The notes: generated from the sequence alone by a model not told the origin. Counted from the first letter of the stretch, positions 22,270-31,708 are shown. The stretch: DNA of 64,000 nt from Zoogloea sp. 1C4 (GCF_009469605.1 NZ_SSXU01000017.1:1-64000); one strand, 5' to 3'. Program-made: numbers and translations.

Positions 22270-23727
22270 ATGAAGCCCAGCCTCCAGCTCAAACTCTCCC
22301 AACATCTCGCGCTCACCCCGCAGCTACAGCAGTCCATCAAGCTGCTGCAGCTATCGACCCTCGAGCTCAACCAGGAGATCGAGAAGATCCTCCTCGAGAA
22401 CCCGATGATCGAGCGGGACGAGCCGGAATCGAACCTCGGCTCCAGCCGTCTCGAAGCCCCCGGCCCGGCCGCCCCCGCCGGCAGCGAGGCCGCCCATGAG
22501 CGCGAGCAGGAGCAGGCCCGCGAATCCGACCAGCGCGAGCGCGACACCGACCGGGAGTTCGACTTCGCCGAAGGCGGCGACTGGCAGGGCTCCGGCAGCG
22601 GCTCGCGGGACGATGACGACGACAACGATTTCCAGGATCTCCAGGCCACGGTCACCACCCTGCGCGACCACCTGGACGCCCAGATCGCCCTCACCCAGCT
22701 GTCCGACCGGGATCGCGCCCTCACCCGCTTCATGATCGAGGCCCTCGACGACGACGGCTACCTCAGCCAGGCCCTCGAAGACCTCCTGCCGCTGCTGCCG
22801 CCCGAGCTCGAAGTGGATCTGGACGACCTCACGATCGCCCTGCGCCACATCCAGAGCCTCGACCCCTGCGGGATCGGCGCTGCCGACATCGGCGAATGCC
22901 TCGGCCTGCAGCTGCGCGCCCTGCCGCCCAGCCGCGAACGCGAGCTGGCGCTGGCCATCGTCGCCGAACACCTCGAACTCCTCGCCGCCCGCGACTACCT
23001 CAAGCTCAAGCGCGCACTGCGCTGCACCGACGACGAGCTGCGCGAAGCCCACGCCCTGATCCTCGACCTCAACCCCCGGCCCGGCGCCCGCTTCGCCCAG
23101 TCCGACATCCGCTATGTGGTTCCGGATGTCATCGTCCGCAAGGTCCGCAGCACCTGGGTTGTGAACCTCAACCCGGACGCGATGCCCAAGCTGCGCATCA
23201 ACCAGCTTTATGCCCAGATCCTGCGGGACAACCGCGGCGCCAGTGGCTCCCTGTCCAATCACCTTCAGGAAGCCCGCTGGCTCATCAAGAACGTTCAGCA
23301 GCGTTTCGACACCATCCAGCGTGTGTCGCAAGCGATCGTTGACCGGCAGCGTCAGTTCTTCGATTATGGCGATGTGGCGATGCGCCCTCTGACACTGCGT
23401 GAAATCGCCGAACAGTTGGAATTGCACGAGTCCACCGTCTCGCGGGTGACCACCCAGAAGTACATGGCCACACCAAGAGGCATTTTCGAGTTCAAACATT
23501 TTTTCGGCAGTCACGTCGCCACCGACACCGGTGGGGCGGCTTCCTCGACGGCGATTCGGGCGCTGATTCGCCAGCTGGTAGCCGCGGAAGACAAGAAGAA
23601 ACCCTTGTCCGACGCCAAGATTGCCGAGTTGTTGGGCCAGCAGGGTATCGTCGTGGCACGCAGGACCATCGCAAAGTATCGCGAGTCCCTCGATATCCCG
23701 CCGGTCAGTCTGCGCAAAACCATCTGA
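22270..23727 (+). CDS. rpoN: RNA polymerase sigma-54 factor
   Basis: A 485-residue RpoN. Region I is the glutamine/leucine-rich head (LALTPQLQQSIKLLQLSTLE) that contacts enhancer-binding proteins; region II is an acidic linker (about residues 50-125); the core-binding domain follows. The helix-turn-helix is near LHESTVSRVTTQKYM, and the C-terminal RpoN box reads VARRTIAKYRESL, which binds the -24 element. It serves genes activated by bEBPs. Confidence 0.97.
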   Translation: MKPSLQLKLSQHLALTPQLQQSIKLLQLSTLELNQEIEKILLENPMIERDEPESNLGSSRLEAPGPAAPAGSEAAHEREQEQARESDQRERDTDREFDFAEGGDWQGSGSGSRDDDDDNDFQDLQATVTTLRDHLDAQIALTQLSDRDRALTRFMIEALDDDGYLSQALEDLLPLLPPELEVDLDDLTIALRHIQSLDPCGIGAADIGECLGLQLRALPPSRERELALAIVAEHLELLAARDYLKLKRALRCTDDELREAHALILDLNPRPGARFAQSDIRYVVPDVIVRKVRSTWVVNLNPDAMPKLRINQLYAQILRDNRGASGSLSNHLQEARWLIKNVQQRFDTIQRVSQAIVDRQRQFFDYGDVAMRPLTLREIAEQLELHESTVSRVTTQKYMATPRGIFEFKHFFGSHVATDTGGAASSTAIRALIRQLVAAEDKKKPLSDAKIAELLGQQGIVVARRTIAKYRESLDIPPVSLRKTI

Positions 23728-23743
23728 CAGAAAGGTAAGAACC

Positions 23744-24067
23744 ATGAACCTCAACATCACGGGGCATCACGTCGAAGTTACGCCGGCCATCCGCGAATAC
23801 GTCACCTCCAAGCTCGATCGCGTGATCCGTCATTTCGACAACGTCACCAGCGTCGGCGTGATCCTCTCGGTGGAAAAGCTGCGTCAGAAGGCCGAAGTCA
23901 CCGTTCACGTGCGTGGCAAGGACATCCACGTCGAGAGCGAGGATGCCGACATGTATGCCGCCATCGACGCCCTGACCGACAAGCTCGACCGCCAGGTTCT
24001 GAAGTACAAGGACAAGGCCTCCGATCACGGCCATGACTCCCTGAAGCAGCACCTCGCCGAATCCTGA
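23744..24067 (+). CDS. hpf: Ribosome hibernation-promoting factor (HPF/RaiA family)
   Basis: A 107-residue protein with the S30AE/sigma-54-modulation fold: starts MNLNITGHHVEVTPAIREYV and carries the central segment ADMYAAIDALTDKLDRQVLKYK. It binds in the decoding channel of idle 70S ribosomes and promotes dimers. It is the short form without the long C-terminal dimerisation domain. Its position directly after rpoN is classic. Confidence 0.93.
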   Translation: MNLNITGHHVEVTPAIREYVTSKLDRVIRHFDNVTSVGVILSVEKLRQKAEVTVHVRGKDIHVESEDADMYAAIDALTDKLDRQVLKYKDKASDHGHDSLKQHLAES

Positions 24068-24111
24068 TCTTCGGCCCCAAGTAATCCCCTTCTCCCCGGG
24101 ACCGTTGTGGC

Positions 24112-24117
24112 TATAAT
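24112..24117 (+). promoter_or_regulatory. TATAAT -10 element before ptsN
   Basis: A perfect TATAAT 106 bases before the ptsN start, in the gap after hpf. No convincing -35 is seen at 16-18 bases upstream, so support is the hexamer only. It would let ptsN-hprK be transcribed apart from rpoN. Confidence 0.4.
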
Positions 24118-24222
24118 GCGCCCCAACTGACACAACGGCCCCGGCGGCACCCGCCCCCGGATTTTCCAGATTCGTTCCCGGAAACCTGTCCCGGTCCCAC
24201 CGCGTACAGGAGCGTCCCGCCC

Positions 24223-24708
24223 ATGAACCTCATCGCCAAACTTCTGCCTCCAGCCAATGTGGTCGTCGGCCTCGAGGCGAGCAGCAAGAAGCGTGCTTTC
24301 GAGCAGGCCGGCCTGCTGTTCGAGAACAATCACGGCATCGCCCGGAGCACCGTCTTCGACAGCCTGTTTGCCCGCGAGAAGCTCGGCTCGACCGGTCTCG
24401 GGCAGGGCATCGCGATCCCCCACGGACGCATCAAGGGCCTGAAGGACGCGCTGGGTGCCTTCATGCGCCTCGCCGAACCCGTTCCCTTCGACGCGCCCGA
24501 CGGCCGTCCCGTGTCGATGCTGTTCGTGCTGCTGGTGCCCGAACAGGCCAACGAACACCACCTGCAGCTCCTCTCCGAACTCGCCCAGATGTTCAGCAAT
24601 CGCAGCTTCCGCGATCAGCTCCTGGCCGCCCCGGACGCCCTCGCGGCCCACTCCCTCTTCGCCCAGTGGGGCAGCGATGCGCCAGACAACAGTAGCGCGG
24701 CTGTTTGA
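24223..24708 (+). CDS. ptsN: PTS IIA-like nitrogen-regulatory protein
   Basis: A 161-residue EIIA-Ntr. The phospho-accepting His lies in GIAIPHGRIKGLKDALGAF, within the conserved REKLGSTGLGQGIA context. It is the terminal phosphoacceptor of the PEP-PTS-Ntr chain and regulates potassium transport and other targets. The last 32 bases overlap hprK. The upstream partners NPr and EI-Ntr are not in this window. Confidence 0.94.
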   Translation: MNLIAKLLPPANVVVGLEASSKKRAFEQAGLLFENNHGIARSTVFDSLFAREKLGSTGLGQGIAIPHGRIKGLKDALGAFMRLAEPVPFDAPDGRPVSMLFVLLVPEQANEHHLQLLSELAQMFSNRSFRDQLLAAPDALAAHSLFAQWGSDAPDNSSAAV

Positions 24709-25612
24709 CGACAACCTCGACCGCCTGAGGCTGCGCCACATCTGCGGCAGCCTCGACACCCGCATCTCGGTCTCCGAAGACCGCATCTGGCCCGCCGACA
24801 TGGTCGGCCACCTCAACCTGATCCACCCCGACCGCCTGCAGATCCTCGGCTCGTCCGAGCTCGCCTGGGCTCGCCGCCAGACCCGCGACAAGGTGATCCA
24901 CCATGTCCGCGAGATCCTCTCCTACGGCCCGCCAGCCATCATCGTCGCCGACGACGAAGACATCCCCAGCCTGATCCGCACCGTCTGCGCCAACGAAGAC
25001 GTGGCCCTCTTCGCCAGCCCGCTGCCGGCGGCCAACGTCATCGACCTGCTGCGCAGCTACCTGTCGCGCAAGCTCGCCGAACGGGTCGCCCTGCACGGGG
25101 TGATGATGGACGTGCTGGGCCTGGGCGTCTTCATCACCGGGGATTCGGGCGCCGGCAAGTCCGAGCTCGCCCTGGAACTCATCTCCCGGGGCCATGGCCT
25201 GGTGGCCGACGACATCGTCGAGTTCTCCCGCATCGCTCCGACCGTCCTCGAAGGCCGTTGCCCGGCCCTGCTCCAGGACGTCATCGAAGTGCGCGGCCTC
25301 GGCATCCTCAACATCCGAACGATCTTCGGCGAGACCGCCTGCCGGCGGAAGATGAAGCTCAAGCTGGTGGTTCACCTCCAGCGCCGCCAGCCAGGCGACC
25401 AGGATCCGCTGCGCCTGTCCCTCGAAGGCGAGCAGCAGATGATCCTCGGCGTGCCGCTCCGCCGCGTCGTGCTGCCGGTGGCGGCCGGCCGCAACCTGGC
25501 TGTGCTCCTGGAAGCCGCAGTGCGCTCGACGATCCTGCTGCTGCGGGGCATCGACTCGACCCAGGAGTTCGTCGACCGCCAGCGTCGGGCGATGGAAGAC
25601 GGCGGCTTTTGA
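24677..25612 (+). CDS. hprK: HPr kinase/phosphorylase
   Basis: A 311-residue HprK. The P-loop is GDSGAGKS at residues 155-162, preceded by the conserved His 140 region (HGVMMDVLGLG); the HprK signature lies in ILNIRTIFGET. It phosphorylates a serine on HPr/NPr in proteobacteria carrying PTS-Ntr. ATG 24677 is inside ptsN and gives the normal family N-terminus MRQTTVARLFDDN. rapZ, the usual next gene, is missing here. Confidence 0.94.
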   Translation: MRQTTVARLFDDNLDRLRLRHICGSLDTRISVSEDRIWPADMVGHLNLIHPDRLQILGSSELAWARRQTRDKVIHHVREILSYGPPAIIVADDEDIPSLIRTVCANEDVALFASPLPAANVIDLLRSYLSRKLAERVALHGVMMDVLGLGVFITGDSGAGKSELALELISRGHGLVADDIVEFSRIAPTVLEGRCPALLQDVIEVRGLGILNIRTIFGETACRRKMKLKLVVHLQRRQPGDQDPLRLSLEGEQQMILGVPLRRVVLPVAAGRNLAVLLEAAVRSTILLLRGIDSTQEFVDRQRRAMEDGGF

Positions 25613-25727
25613 CCAAAAGACACGGCATCCGACCGCCCCGGCGGACCGGGCCGTCAACGGATTCACCCAAGCACCGTTAATGATGATGTTGCAGTTCCGA
25701 CAACCCGCCCATACGAGGAGTGGCCAG

Positions 25728-26027
25728 ATGAAAAAATTGATCCTGAGTGTCGCTGTTTCGATGTTTGCCGCCGGTCTGGCACCCGCCGCCTTCGCGGCCT
25801 CCACCCAGCAGAACAAGATGAAGGAATGCAACGCGTCCGCCGCCGACAAGAAGGGCGACGAGCGCAAGGCCTTCATGAAGGAATGCCTCTCCGCCAAACC
25901 CGCCGCCGCCGAAGCCAAGGGCACCCCGCAGCAGGAAAAGATGAAGGCCTGTAACAAGGAGGCCGGCGAAAAGGCCCTCAAGGGCGACGACCGTAAGAAG
26001 TTCATGAGCACCTGTCTGAAGGGCTGA
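25728..26027 (+). CDS. PsiF-family exported protein
   Basis: A 99-residue protein with a Sec signal peptide (MKKLILSVAVSMFAAGL, cut near AFA). The mature part is two PsiF repeats, each with a C-x(n)-C pair: KMKECNASAAD to MKECL and KMKACNKEAGE to MSTCLKG. GAGGAG at 25715-25720 fixes the start. PsiF proteins were named for phosphate-starvation induction; their biochemical role is unknown. A strong terminator follows, so it ends its own transcript. Confidence 0.88.
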   Translation: MKKLILSVAVSMFAAGLAPAAFAASTQQNKMKECNASAADKKGDERKAFMKECLSAKPAAAEAKGTPQQEKMKACNKEAGEKALKGDDRKKFMSTCLKG

Positions 26028-26053
26028 TCGCCCCCAGGCGCACATGAAACACC

Positions 26054-26081
26054 GAGGGCCCGTGAAGGGCCCTCTGCTTTT
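26054..26081 (+). terminator. Rho-independent terminator after psiF-like gene
   Basis: A perfect 8-bp stem GAGGGCCC/GGGCCCTC with a GTGAA loop is followed by TGCTTTT. It ends the plus-strand transcript and lies 25 bases before the stop of the convergent FHA gene. Confidence 0.85.
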
Positions 26082-26105
26082 GCTGCACGGCCGACGTTGC
26101 CCGGC

Positions 26106-26969
26106 TCAGTCGAGGGCGAACGCCACCGCGTCGGACATGTTGTCACCCACCGAGAAACCGCAGCCGATGTGGCCTTTCTCGGACAGCGCGAACTCTCCGC
26201 GCTTGATGCAGTGTTCCGCCACCCCCTCCTCCAGCAGGTAAGTGCCGTTGGTGCTGGAATCGGCCAGATAGAACATGCCGTTGCGCAGCTCGATGCGTGC
26301 GTGCTGGCGGGAAACCCGCGGGTCGGACACGACGATGTCGTTGCCGGTTTCGCGACCGAACAGCAGGGTCGGATGGGCCGCATCGATCACCCACTTCTGG
26401 CCCCGGAAACTGACCCGCAGCTGCCTGACCGACTGCATCGCTTCCTGGCGGAGCTCGGCCGGCGTGGGCGGCGGCGCGTTGCCCAGTTCAAGCGCGGGAA
26501 AGGGTGCGTTGCTGGCTGCGTCGTCGAGCTTGCCGAGCAGGCGCCGCATGGACGGCGAGAGCAGCTCGGAAAGGCTCTCGGAGACGGTGATGGTGTCGGG
26601 ATTGCAGCCATCCACCAGGCGGGCGGCCATCTTCTCGGCAGCGCCTTCTTCGTCGCCCCCTTCGGACTCCAGCACCACCCCGGCCCGCAGCACCAGCTTG
26701 ATGCCGCTCATCGGCGGCAGCGCCCGTACCCTTTCGCGCATCTCGCGGGCCGCCAGCAGGGCAGAATCTGCATCGCCGAAACGGGCAACAATCACTTCCG
26801 GACGCAGCTCCAGCCCTTCGGCCGAATAGGCCTCCGCGCAGCGGGACATGCGGTTAAGGCAACGCTCGACGGCGTAGCCAGCCTCCGCCTCACCCAGCTT
26901 GACGGACAAACGGACACGACCTGCCACATCTGCATACAGCAGGCACCGGGTGGCGGCACGCTCATTCAT
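26106..26969 (-). CDS. FHA-domain protein with degenerate class III cyclase-like N-terminus
   Basis: A 287-residue cytoplasmic protein. Residues 1-150 resemble a class III nucleotide cyclase: LYADVAGRVRLSV carries the first metal-Asp position (D14) and ARFGDADSALLAA the second (D66), but the AsnxxxArg transition-state motif is reduced to EKMAARLVD, so cyclase activity is doubtful. Residues 195-275 are a forkhead-associated domain: FGRETGNDIVVSD, RVSRQHARIE, then STNGTYL, with the phosphothreonine-binding Arg and Ser in place. It probably reads Ser/Thr phosphorylation, although no kinase is nearby. It is followed on its strand by the psiF terminator region. Confidence 0.85.
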   Translation of the reverse strand: MNERAATRCLLYADVAGRVRLSVKLGEAEAGYAVERCLNRMSRCAEAYSAEGLELRPEVIVARFGDADSALLAAREMRERVRALPPMSGIKLVLRAGVVLESEGGDEEGAAEKMAARLVDGCNPDTITVSESLSELLSPSMRRLLGKLDDAASNAPFPALELGNAPPPTPAELRQEAMQSVRQLRVSFRGQKWVIDAAHPTLLFGRETGNDIVVSDPRVSRQHARIELRNGMFYLADSSTNGTYLLEEGVAEHCIKRGEFALSEKGHIGCGFSVGDNMSDAVAFALD

Positions 26970-27065
26970 CGTGGCATGCTCCGGTGATCCCCGTCTGACA
27001 GGGGGAGACAGTCACGGTGAATCCCTCAGACGTGCGCGGGAGACTGGGTGGGCGATCCATAAGCT

Positions 27066-28004
27066 CTAACTTCTCCAGATCCCGATGGGGATCGCTGAGG
27101 CATCTTCTTGCGCGACTGGCGGAAGTTCGGGAGTATCGAACACGATGTCGCCCTGCTCCACTTCCGTGCCGCGCGTGACGTTCAGGAAATCGAACAGCTT
27201 GCCGTCCGCCAGATGGGACGGAACGACGTTCTTCATCGCGGTGGCGATGGATACGATACGACCGGGGAAGCGACTATCCCAATCGCGTAGCATAGCCTTG
27301 ATCTGCTTGCGCTGCGCGTTTTCCTGGCTGCCGCACAGGTTGCACGGGATGATCGGATATTCCATGCCCCGGGCAAACCGCTCGATGTCCTTTTCCGAGC
27401 AGTAGGCCAGCGGGCGGATCACCACGTTCTGACGGTCGTCGCTCACCAGCTTGGGCGGCATGGACTTCATCTTGCCGCCGAAGAACATGTTGAGGAACAT
27501 GGTCTCGATCATGTCGTCCCGGTGGTGACCCAGGGCGATCTTGGTGGCGCCGACTTCCTTGGCGGTACGGTAGATGATGCCGCGACGCAGACGGGAGCAC
27601 AGGGAGCAGGTGGTCTTGCCCTCGGGGATCTTGTCCTTGACGATCTTGTAGGTGTTCTCGGTGACGATCTTGTAGTCGACGCCGATGGATTCGAAGTACG
27701 CCGGCAGCACGTGGTCGGGGAAGCCGGGCTGCTTCTGGTCGAGGTTCATGGCCACGACGCGGAAGTTGATCGGCGCCCGCTCGCGCAGTTCAAGCAGCAG
27801 CGAGAGCAGCGTGAAGGAATCCTTCCCGCCGGACACGCAGACCATCACCACGTCGCCTTCCTCGATCATGCCGTAGTCGACGATGGCCTCCCCCGTCTTG
27901 CGCATCAGGAATTTCTTGAGGCGCAGGAAGGAATTGGAGAAACGGGATTCCGTTTCGGGAGAGTCGTCTGCCACCGGCGCGGGGACTGCCACTGCGTGTT
28001 CCAT
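27066..28004 (-). CDS. ttcA: tRNA 2-thiocytidine synthetase TtcA
   Basis: A 312-residue PP-loop ATPase that thiolates cytidine 32 of certain tRNAs. The PP-loop is SGGKDS at residues 58-63. Cysteines C133 and C136 (CSLC) and C221/C224 (CNLC) supply ligands for the iron-sulfur cluster and catalysis. Adjacent motifs [20 protein letters not shown] are typical. Normal length. It follows the SDR gene on the same strand after about 70 AT-rich bases. Confidence 0.95.
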   Translation of the reverse strand: MEHAVAVPAPVADDSPETESRFSNSFLRLKKFLMRKTGEAIVDYGMIEEGDVVMVCVSGGKDSFTLLSLLLELRERAPINFRVVAMNLDQKQPGFPDHVLPAYFESIGVDYKIVTENTYKIVKDKIPEGKTTCSLCSRLRRGIIYRTAKEVGATKIALGHHRDDMIETMFLNMFFGGKMKSMPPKLVSDDRQNVVIRPLAYCSEKDIERFARGMEYPIIPCNLCGSQENAQRKQIKAMLRDWDSRFPGRIVSIATAMKNVVPSHLADGKLFDFLNVTRGTEVEQGDIVFDTPELPPVAQEDASAIPIGIWRS

Positions 28005-28074
28005 TGTTTTCCAGATGTTCGATGATTATAAGTCGGGCGAAAAGACGATCCGAAGGTGATAAATGTTAAATACG

Positions 28075-28824
28075 TTATAAATGCGCACTGCGCCCACCAT
28101 CGACCGGAATGATCTGACCTGTGACGTAGGGCGCATCGAAGAGCAAAAAACGGACTGTCCGGGCGATATCCGACGGCGCGCCGACCCGCTGCAGCAGCGT
28201 GTGGGCCACCACGGCGTCGCGCTCGGCGGGCGGAAACTGCCCGTCCTCGGGCCACTCGATCGCGCCGGGGGCAACACCATTGACCCGGACCCGCGGCGCC
28301 AGTTCAAGGGCCAGCGCACGGGTCAGACCCAGCAGACCGGCCTTCGCGGCGCAGTAAAGCGGGTAGCCTTTCAGCGGGCGCTCGGCGTGGATATCGACGA
28401 TATTGACGATCGCCCCCTGGGCTGCCTGCAGCCAGGGATTGGCCGCCTGGGCCAGGAACAGCGGCGCCTTGAGGTTGGAGCCAATCAGGTCCAGCCACGC
28501 CACCTCGTCGATCTCGCCCATCGCGGTGGGAAAGAAGCTCGACGCGTTGTTGACCAGCGCATCCAGACGCCCATAATGGGCAACAACAGCATCGACCAGA
28601 CCGCCCAGCGCCCCGGTATCCAGCAGATCGGCCTGCACGACCAGCGCCGAATCGGGCCGCGCGGCATTGAAGGCCGCGGCGAGGGCATCGGCCTCATCCC
28701 GCGACTGGCGGCAATGGAGCACGACCCGCGCGCCTGCGGCATGCAGGTGGCGGGCGATTTCAGCGCCGACGCGCCGGGCTGCGCCGGTCACGAGGGCGAC
28801 AGGCGCAGCTGCCGGTTGATTCAT
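28075..28824 (-). CDS. Short-chain dehydrogenase, pteridine reductase type (FolM-like)
   Basis: A 249-residue SDR. The dinucleotide loop is TGAARRVGAEIA, whose Arg is characteristic of NADPH-dependent pteridine reductases. NNASSFFPTAMG supplies the conserved Asn, and the catalytic YxxxK is YCAAKAG. The end (VTGQIIPVDGG) is standard. It likely reduces dihydropterins or dihydrofolate. ATG 28824 was chosen over 28971 because the Rossmann strand begins eight residues later, as usual. It shares the gap with the divergent methyltransferase gene. Confidence 0.87.
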   Translation of the reverse strand: MNQPAAAPVALVTGAARRVGAEIARHLHAAGARVVLHCRQSRDEADALAAAFNAARPDSALVVQADLLDTGALGGLVDAVVAHYGRLDALVNNASSFFPTAMGEIDEVAWLDLIGSNLKAPLFLAQAANPWLQAAQGAIVNIVDIHAERPLKGYPLYCAAKAGLLGLTRALALELAPRVRVNGVAPGAIEWPEDGQFPPAERDAVVAHTLLQRVGAPSDIARTVRFLLFDAPYVTGQIIPVDGGRSAHL

Positions 28825-28969
28825 GACTGCCTGAAAAAGGGTTCTACGGGGAGCGATATCATACGGTGCCGCTGGCCGAAATGGCGCTGTCTTGCGACGT
28901 GCGGCATCCACGCGCCGCGGCACGGTAGCGCGGCAGGGTAAAATGCGGATTTTACACGCCAGCGCCGCC

Positions 28970-30130
28970 ATGAACCTGCCCCAGCCGTCAGCCGAAGCCC
29001 TCGAACAAAGCGCTGCCCTCGTCGCCCGCCTGCAGGCCTTGATCGCTGCCGAAGGGGGCTGGATCCCGTTCTCCAGCTACATGGCCGAAACCCTCTACGC
29101 GCCCGGGCTGGGCTATTACAGCGGCGGCTCGCGCAAGTTCGGGCCGGGCGGGGATTTCATCACCGCACCGGAGCTCACGCCCCTCTTTGGCCAGGCGCTG
29201 GCCAGCCAGCTGCAGCAGGTGATGAGCCTGTCGGCGCCCCACATCATCGAAGCCGGCGCCGGCACCGGGCTGCTCGCCGCCGATCTGCTCCTCGAACTCG
29301 AGCTCCAGGGCGCGCTGCCCGAAAGCTACGGCATCCTCGAGGTCTCGGGCGAGCTGCGCGAACGCCAGTTCGACACCCTGGCCGCCAAGGTGCCCCACCT
29401 GGCCAGCCGCGTGCATTGGCTCGACACCCTGCCGGAGCGGTTCTCCGGCGCCCTGGTGGCCAACGAGGTGCTCGACGTGATGCCGGTGCATCTGGTGGCG
29501 TGGCGCCCGGAAGGCATCTTCGAGCGCGGCGTGAGCCTCGATGGCGAGGGGCGCTTCGTGTGGGCCGACCGCCCTGTCGCCGGCCGGGTGGCCGAGGCGG
29601 CCGAGGCCCTCGCGCTACCCCTGCCCTCCGAAGGCGAATACGTCAGCGAGATCAACCTCGCCGGCCGGGCCTGGGTGGCCGAATGGGCCGCGCGCCTCGA
29701 ACAGGGCGCGATGATCCTGATCGACTACGGCTACCCCCGCGCCGAGTACTACCTGCCCAGCCGCAGCACCGGCACGCTGCTGTGCTACTACCGCCACCAC
29801 GCCCACGGCGATCCCTTCCTGTGGCCGGGGCTCAACGACATCACCGCCTTCGTGGATTTCACCGCCATCGCCGAGGCCGGCTTCGAGGCCGGGCTGGATG
29901 TGATGGGCTACGCCGACCAGGCGAACTTCCTGTTCAACTGCGGCGTGCTGGCCTGCCTCGCGCGCCGGGCGCCCGAAGACAGCGCCGACTACATCCGCGC
30001 CTCCAAGGCCGTGCAGCGCCTCACCGGCCCCCACGAGATGGGCGAGCTCTTCAAGGTGATTGCCCTGTCGCGCAACATCGGTCAGCCCCTGATCGGCTTC
30101 CTGCGCGGAGACCGCCTGCACAGCCTGTAA
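28970..30130 (+). CDS. SAM-dependent methyltransferase, MidA/NDUFAF7 family (COG1565)
   Basis: A 386-residue protein of the family whose mitochondrial member methylates an arginine of complex I. It has PFSSYMAETLYAPGLGYYS, then GGDFITAPELTPLFGQ, the SAM site IIEAGAGTGLLAADLL, and later LVANEVLDVMPVHL. A TAAAAT -10-like hexamer at 28939-28944 places the transcript start near 28950, which excludes the in-frame ATG at 28943 and supports 28970. Bacterial function unproven. A strong bidirectional terminator follows. Confidence 0.87.
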   Translation: MNLPQPSAEALEQSAALVARLQALIAAEGGWIPFSSYMAETLYAPGLGYYSGGSRKFGPGGDFITAPELTPLFGQALASQLQQVMSLSAPHIIEAGAGTGLLAADLLLELELQGALPESYGILEVSGELRERQFDTLAAKVPHLASRVHWLDTLPERFSGALVANEVLDVMPVHLVAWRPEGIFERGVSLDGEGRFVWADRPVAGRVAEAAEALALPLPSEGEYVSEINLAGRAWVAEWAARLEQGAMILIDYGYPRAEYYLPSRSTGTLLCYYRHHAHGDPFLWPGLNDITAFVDFTAIAEAGFEAGLDVMGYADQANFLFNCGVLACLARRAPEDSADYIRASKAVQRLTGPHEMGELFKVIALSRNIGQPLIGFLRGDRLHSL

Positions 30131-30142
30131 GGCGGCCCAGCC

Positions 30143-30187
30143 AAAAAAACAGCCCGCCGACGCATCACGCCGGCGGGCTGTTTTTTG
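30143..30187. terminator. Bidirectional rho-independent terminator
   Basis: AAAAAAACAGCCCGCCG at 30143-30159 pairs with CGGCGGGCTGTTTTTT at 30171-30186 around an 11-base loop. An A-run on one side and a T-run on the other let it work on both strands, between the convergent methyltransferase and the small gene at 30207. Confidence 0.92.
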
Positions 30188-30206
30188 ATCGAAACGCTGG
30201 GGCTGA

Positions 30207-30425
30207 TTATTCCTGGAAGCGATACACCGCGCTCAGGAAGGCATCCACGTCGGTCGGCACCGCGTGACGCTCGTGGCTGGTGGCCGGGATCTCCTGCAGG
30301 CCAAGCGCGAGCTCGGGCGGCAGCAGGTTGGCGTTCAGCACTTCGTCATCATAGGCCGGCCCGTCGGACATCTCGGGCTCGAGGTAGCTCCGTTCACCGC
30401 TTTCCATATCCATGAAGATCACCAT
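30207..30425 (-). CDS. Small acidic hypothetical protein
   Basis: A 72-residue acidic cytoplasmic protein beginning MVIFMDMESGERSYLEPEMS and containing LLPPELALGLQEIP. GGAGG lies six bases before the start on its strand, which excludes the longer upstream frame. It runs into the shared terminator. No family recognised. Confidence 0.65.
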   Translation of the reverse strand: MVIFMDMESGERSYLEPEMSDGPAYDDEVLNANLLPPELALGLQEIPATSHERHAVPTDVDAFLSAVYRFQE

Positions 30426-30632
30426 TTCGGCCTCCGTTCCGGGGTGAGAGACGTGTCCCCCTATTTTTCTTAACGGCTGTGGCCTCCAAAGGTTGAAGGA
30501 AATCCGGCAGACGACACCGGAAGCCCGCTTCAACGCTCCGAAATCACCGCCAGTCGCACGATTTCAGGATGGAACACAAAATGGGCGTCCGCAATGACGA
30601 AGTTCACGGCCCCGCGCGATTGGCACGACCCG

Positions 30633-31436
30633 TCACAGATCGAGCGACTTCAGCCACGCCAGGATTGGATCGGCCGCCACCCGCCAGTCGCTCTCCAGCA
30701 TCATGCCGTGGCCGAGGCCCGGCAGGATCTGCGGTTCGACGTCGTAGCGGCGGGCGGTGAGACGCACCTGGTCGGGCGGGATCAGCACGTCGTGCTCGGC
30801 GCCCAGCACCAGCATCGGCGGCAACTCGATGCGCGCCAGGGACGGCAGGTCGAACAGCGACATGTCCCAGATCGCCCGATGGGATTCGGGCTGACAGAGG
30901 TGGTAGTAGCGCAGCAGGCGCTCGAGTTCGATGGCCTCGTGGAACAGCGCGTGGCGCAGGGTTTCCACCTGGGGCTGGCCGCCGCCCATGATGCGGTTGA
31001 GGTCGCCCAGCAAGTGCGGCTTGGAGAACGCCAGCCCGAAGGCCGAGCCAAGCAGGCCCTGGGGCGGCACCGACGACATCAGCACCACCGCCGGCGCCGT
31101 GTGACGCTCCAGGTACTTCTGGACCACCATCCCGCCCATCGAGTGGCCAATGAGCACCGGCGTCGCGGGCAGCTTGCCGGCCACCTCCGCCACGTCATCC
31201 ACGTAATCCGAGATCGAGAAGCTGTCGAGGTAGGTCCGGCCGCGACTACGCCCGTGGCCCGACAGGGACACCGCATACGACGCATACCCCTGGGCGGCGA
31301 ACCACGGCAGGAACTGCTCTTCCCAGCACCACGCGGCGGTGTAGGCGCCGTGCACGAACAGGAGAGGCGTCTCGCGGACCGGGCCGGAGGGGGTGTGACA
31401 CAGCACTTCCAGATCGCCGAAGCGGGAACGGTTCAT
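30633..31436 (-). CDS. Alpha/beta hydrolase
   Basis: A 267-residue alpha/beta hydrolase. The oxyanion strand reads PLLFVHGAYTAAWCW, the nucleophile elbow is IGHSMGGMV, a late Asp lies in LGAEHDVLIP and the His in GLGHGMMLE, giving a complete triad. Cytoplasmic; similar proteins are lipases, esterases or thioesterases. It is monocistronic and divergent from the PEP-CTERM gene, 272 bases away. Confidence 0.88.
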   Translation of the reverse strand: MNRSRFGDLEVLCHTPSGPVRETPLLFVHGAYTAAWCWEEQFLPWFAAQGYASYAVSLSGHGRSRGRTYLDSFSISDYVDDVAEVAGKLPATPVLIGHSMGGMVVQKYLERHTAPAVVLMSSVPPQGLLGSAFGLAFSKPHLLGDLNRIMGGGQPQVETLRHALFHEAIELERLLRYYHLCQPESHRAIWDMSLFDLPSLARIELPPMLVLGAEHDVLIPPDQVRLTARRYDVEPQILPGLGHGMMLESDWRVAADPILAWLKSLDL

Positions 31437-31708
31437 GGACGGAATCCTGCGGTCAGGCGGAGGGGGCTGCGGGCGGGGGAAAAGGTCATCGGCTCGGGCG
31501 TTGGAAGTGTTCAGGCGGAGAACTTACCCCAGCCGGGGAGTAGAGAAAAGCAAAAGACACGCCCGAACACCGCAGCGGCACTGTCGGGTGTCTTTACACT
31601 TTGTGGCGAATTATTTCAGCACCAAACCCAAGCCATTGTTTTACATAAACAAACCATTTTGGGCGTAAATTTTGCTTGAAATTCGTGAAATTTTTCACGG
31701 AGGCAGAA

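Noticed and set aside
31600-31700. Sigma-54 promoter before the PEP-CTERM gene
   Set aside because: TGGCGAATTATTT lacks the GC element of the -12 box at correct spacing.
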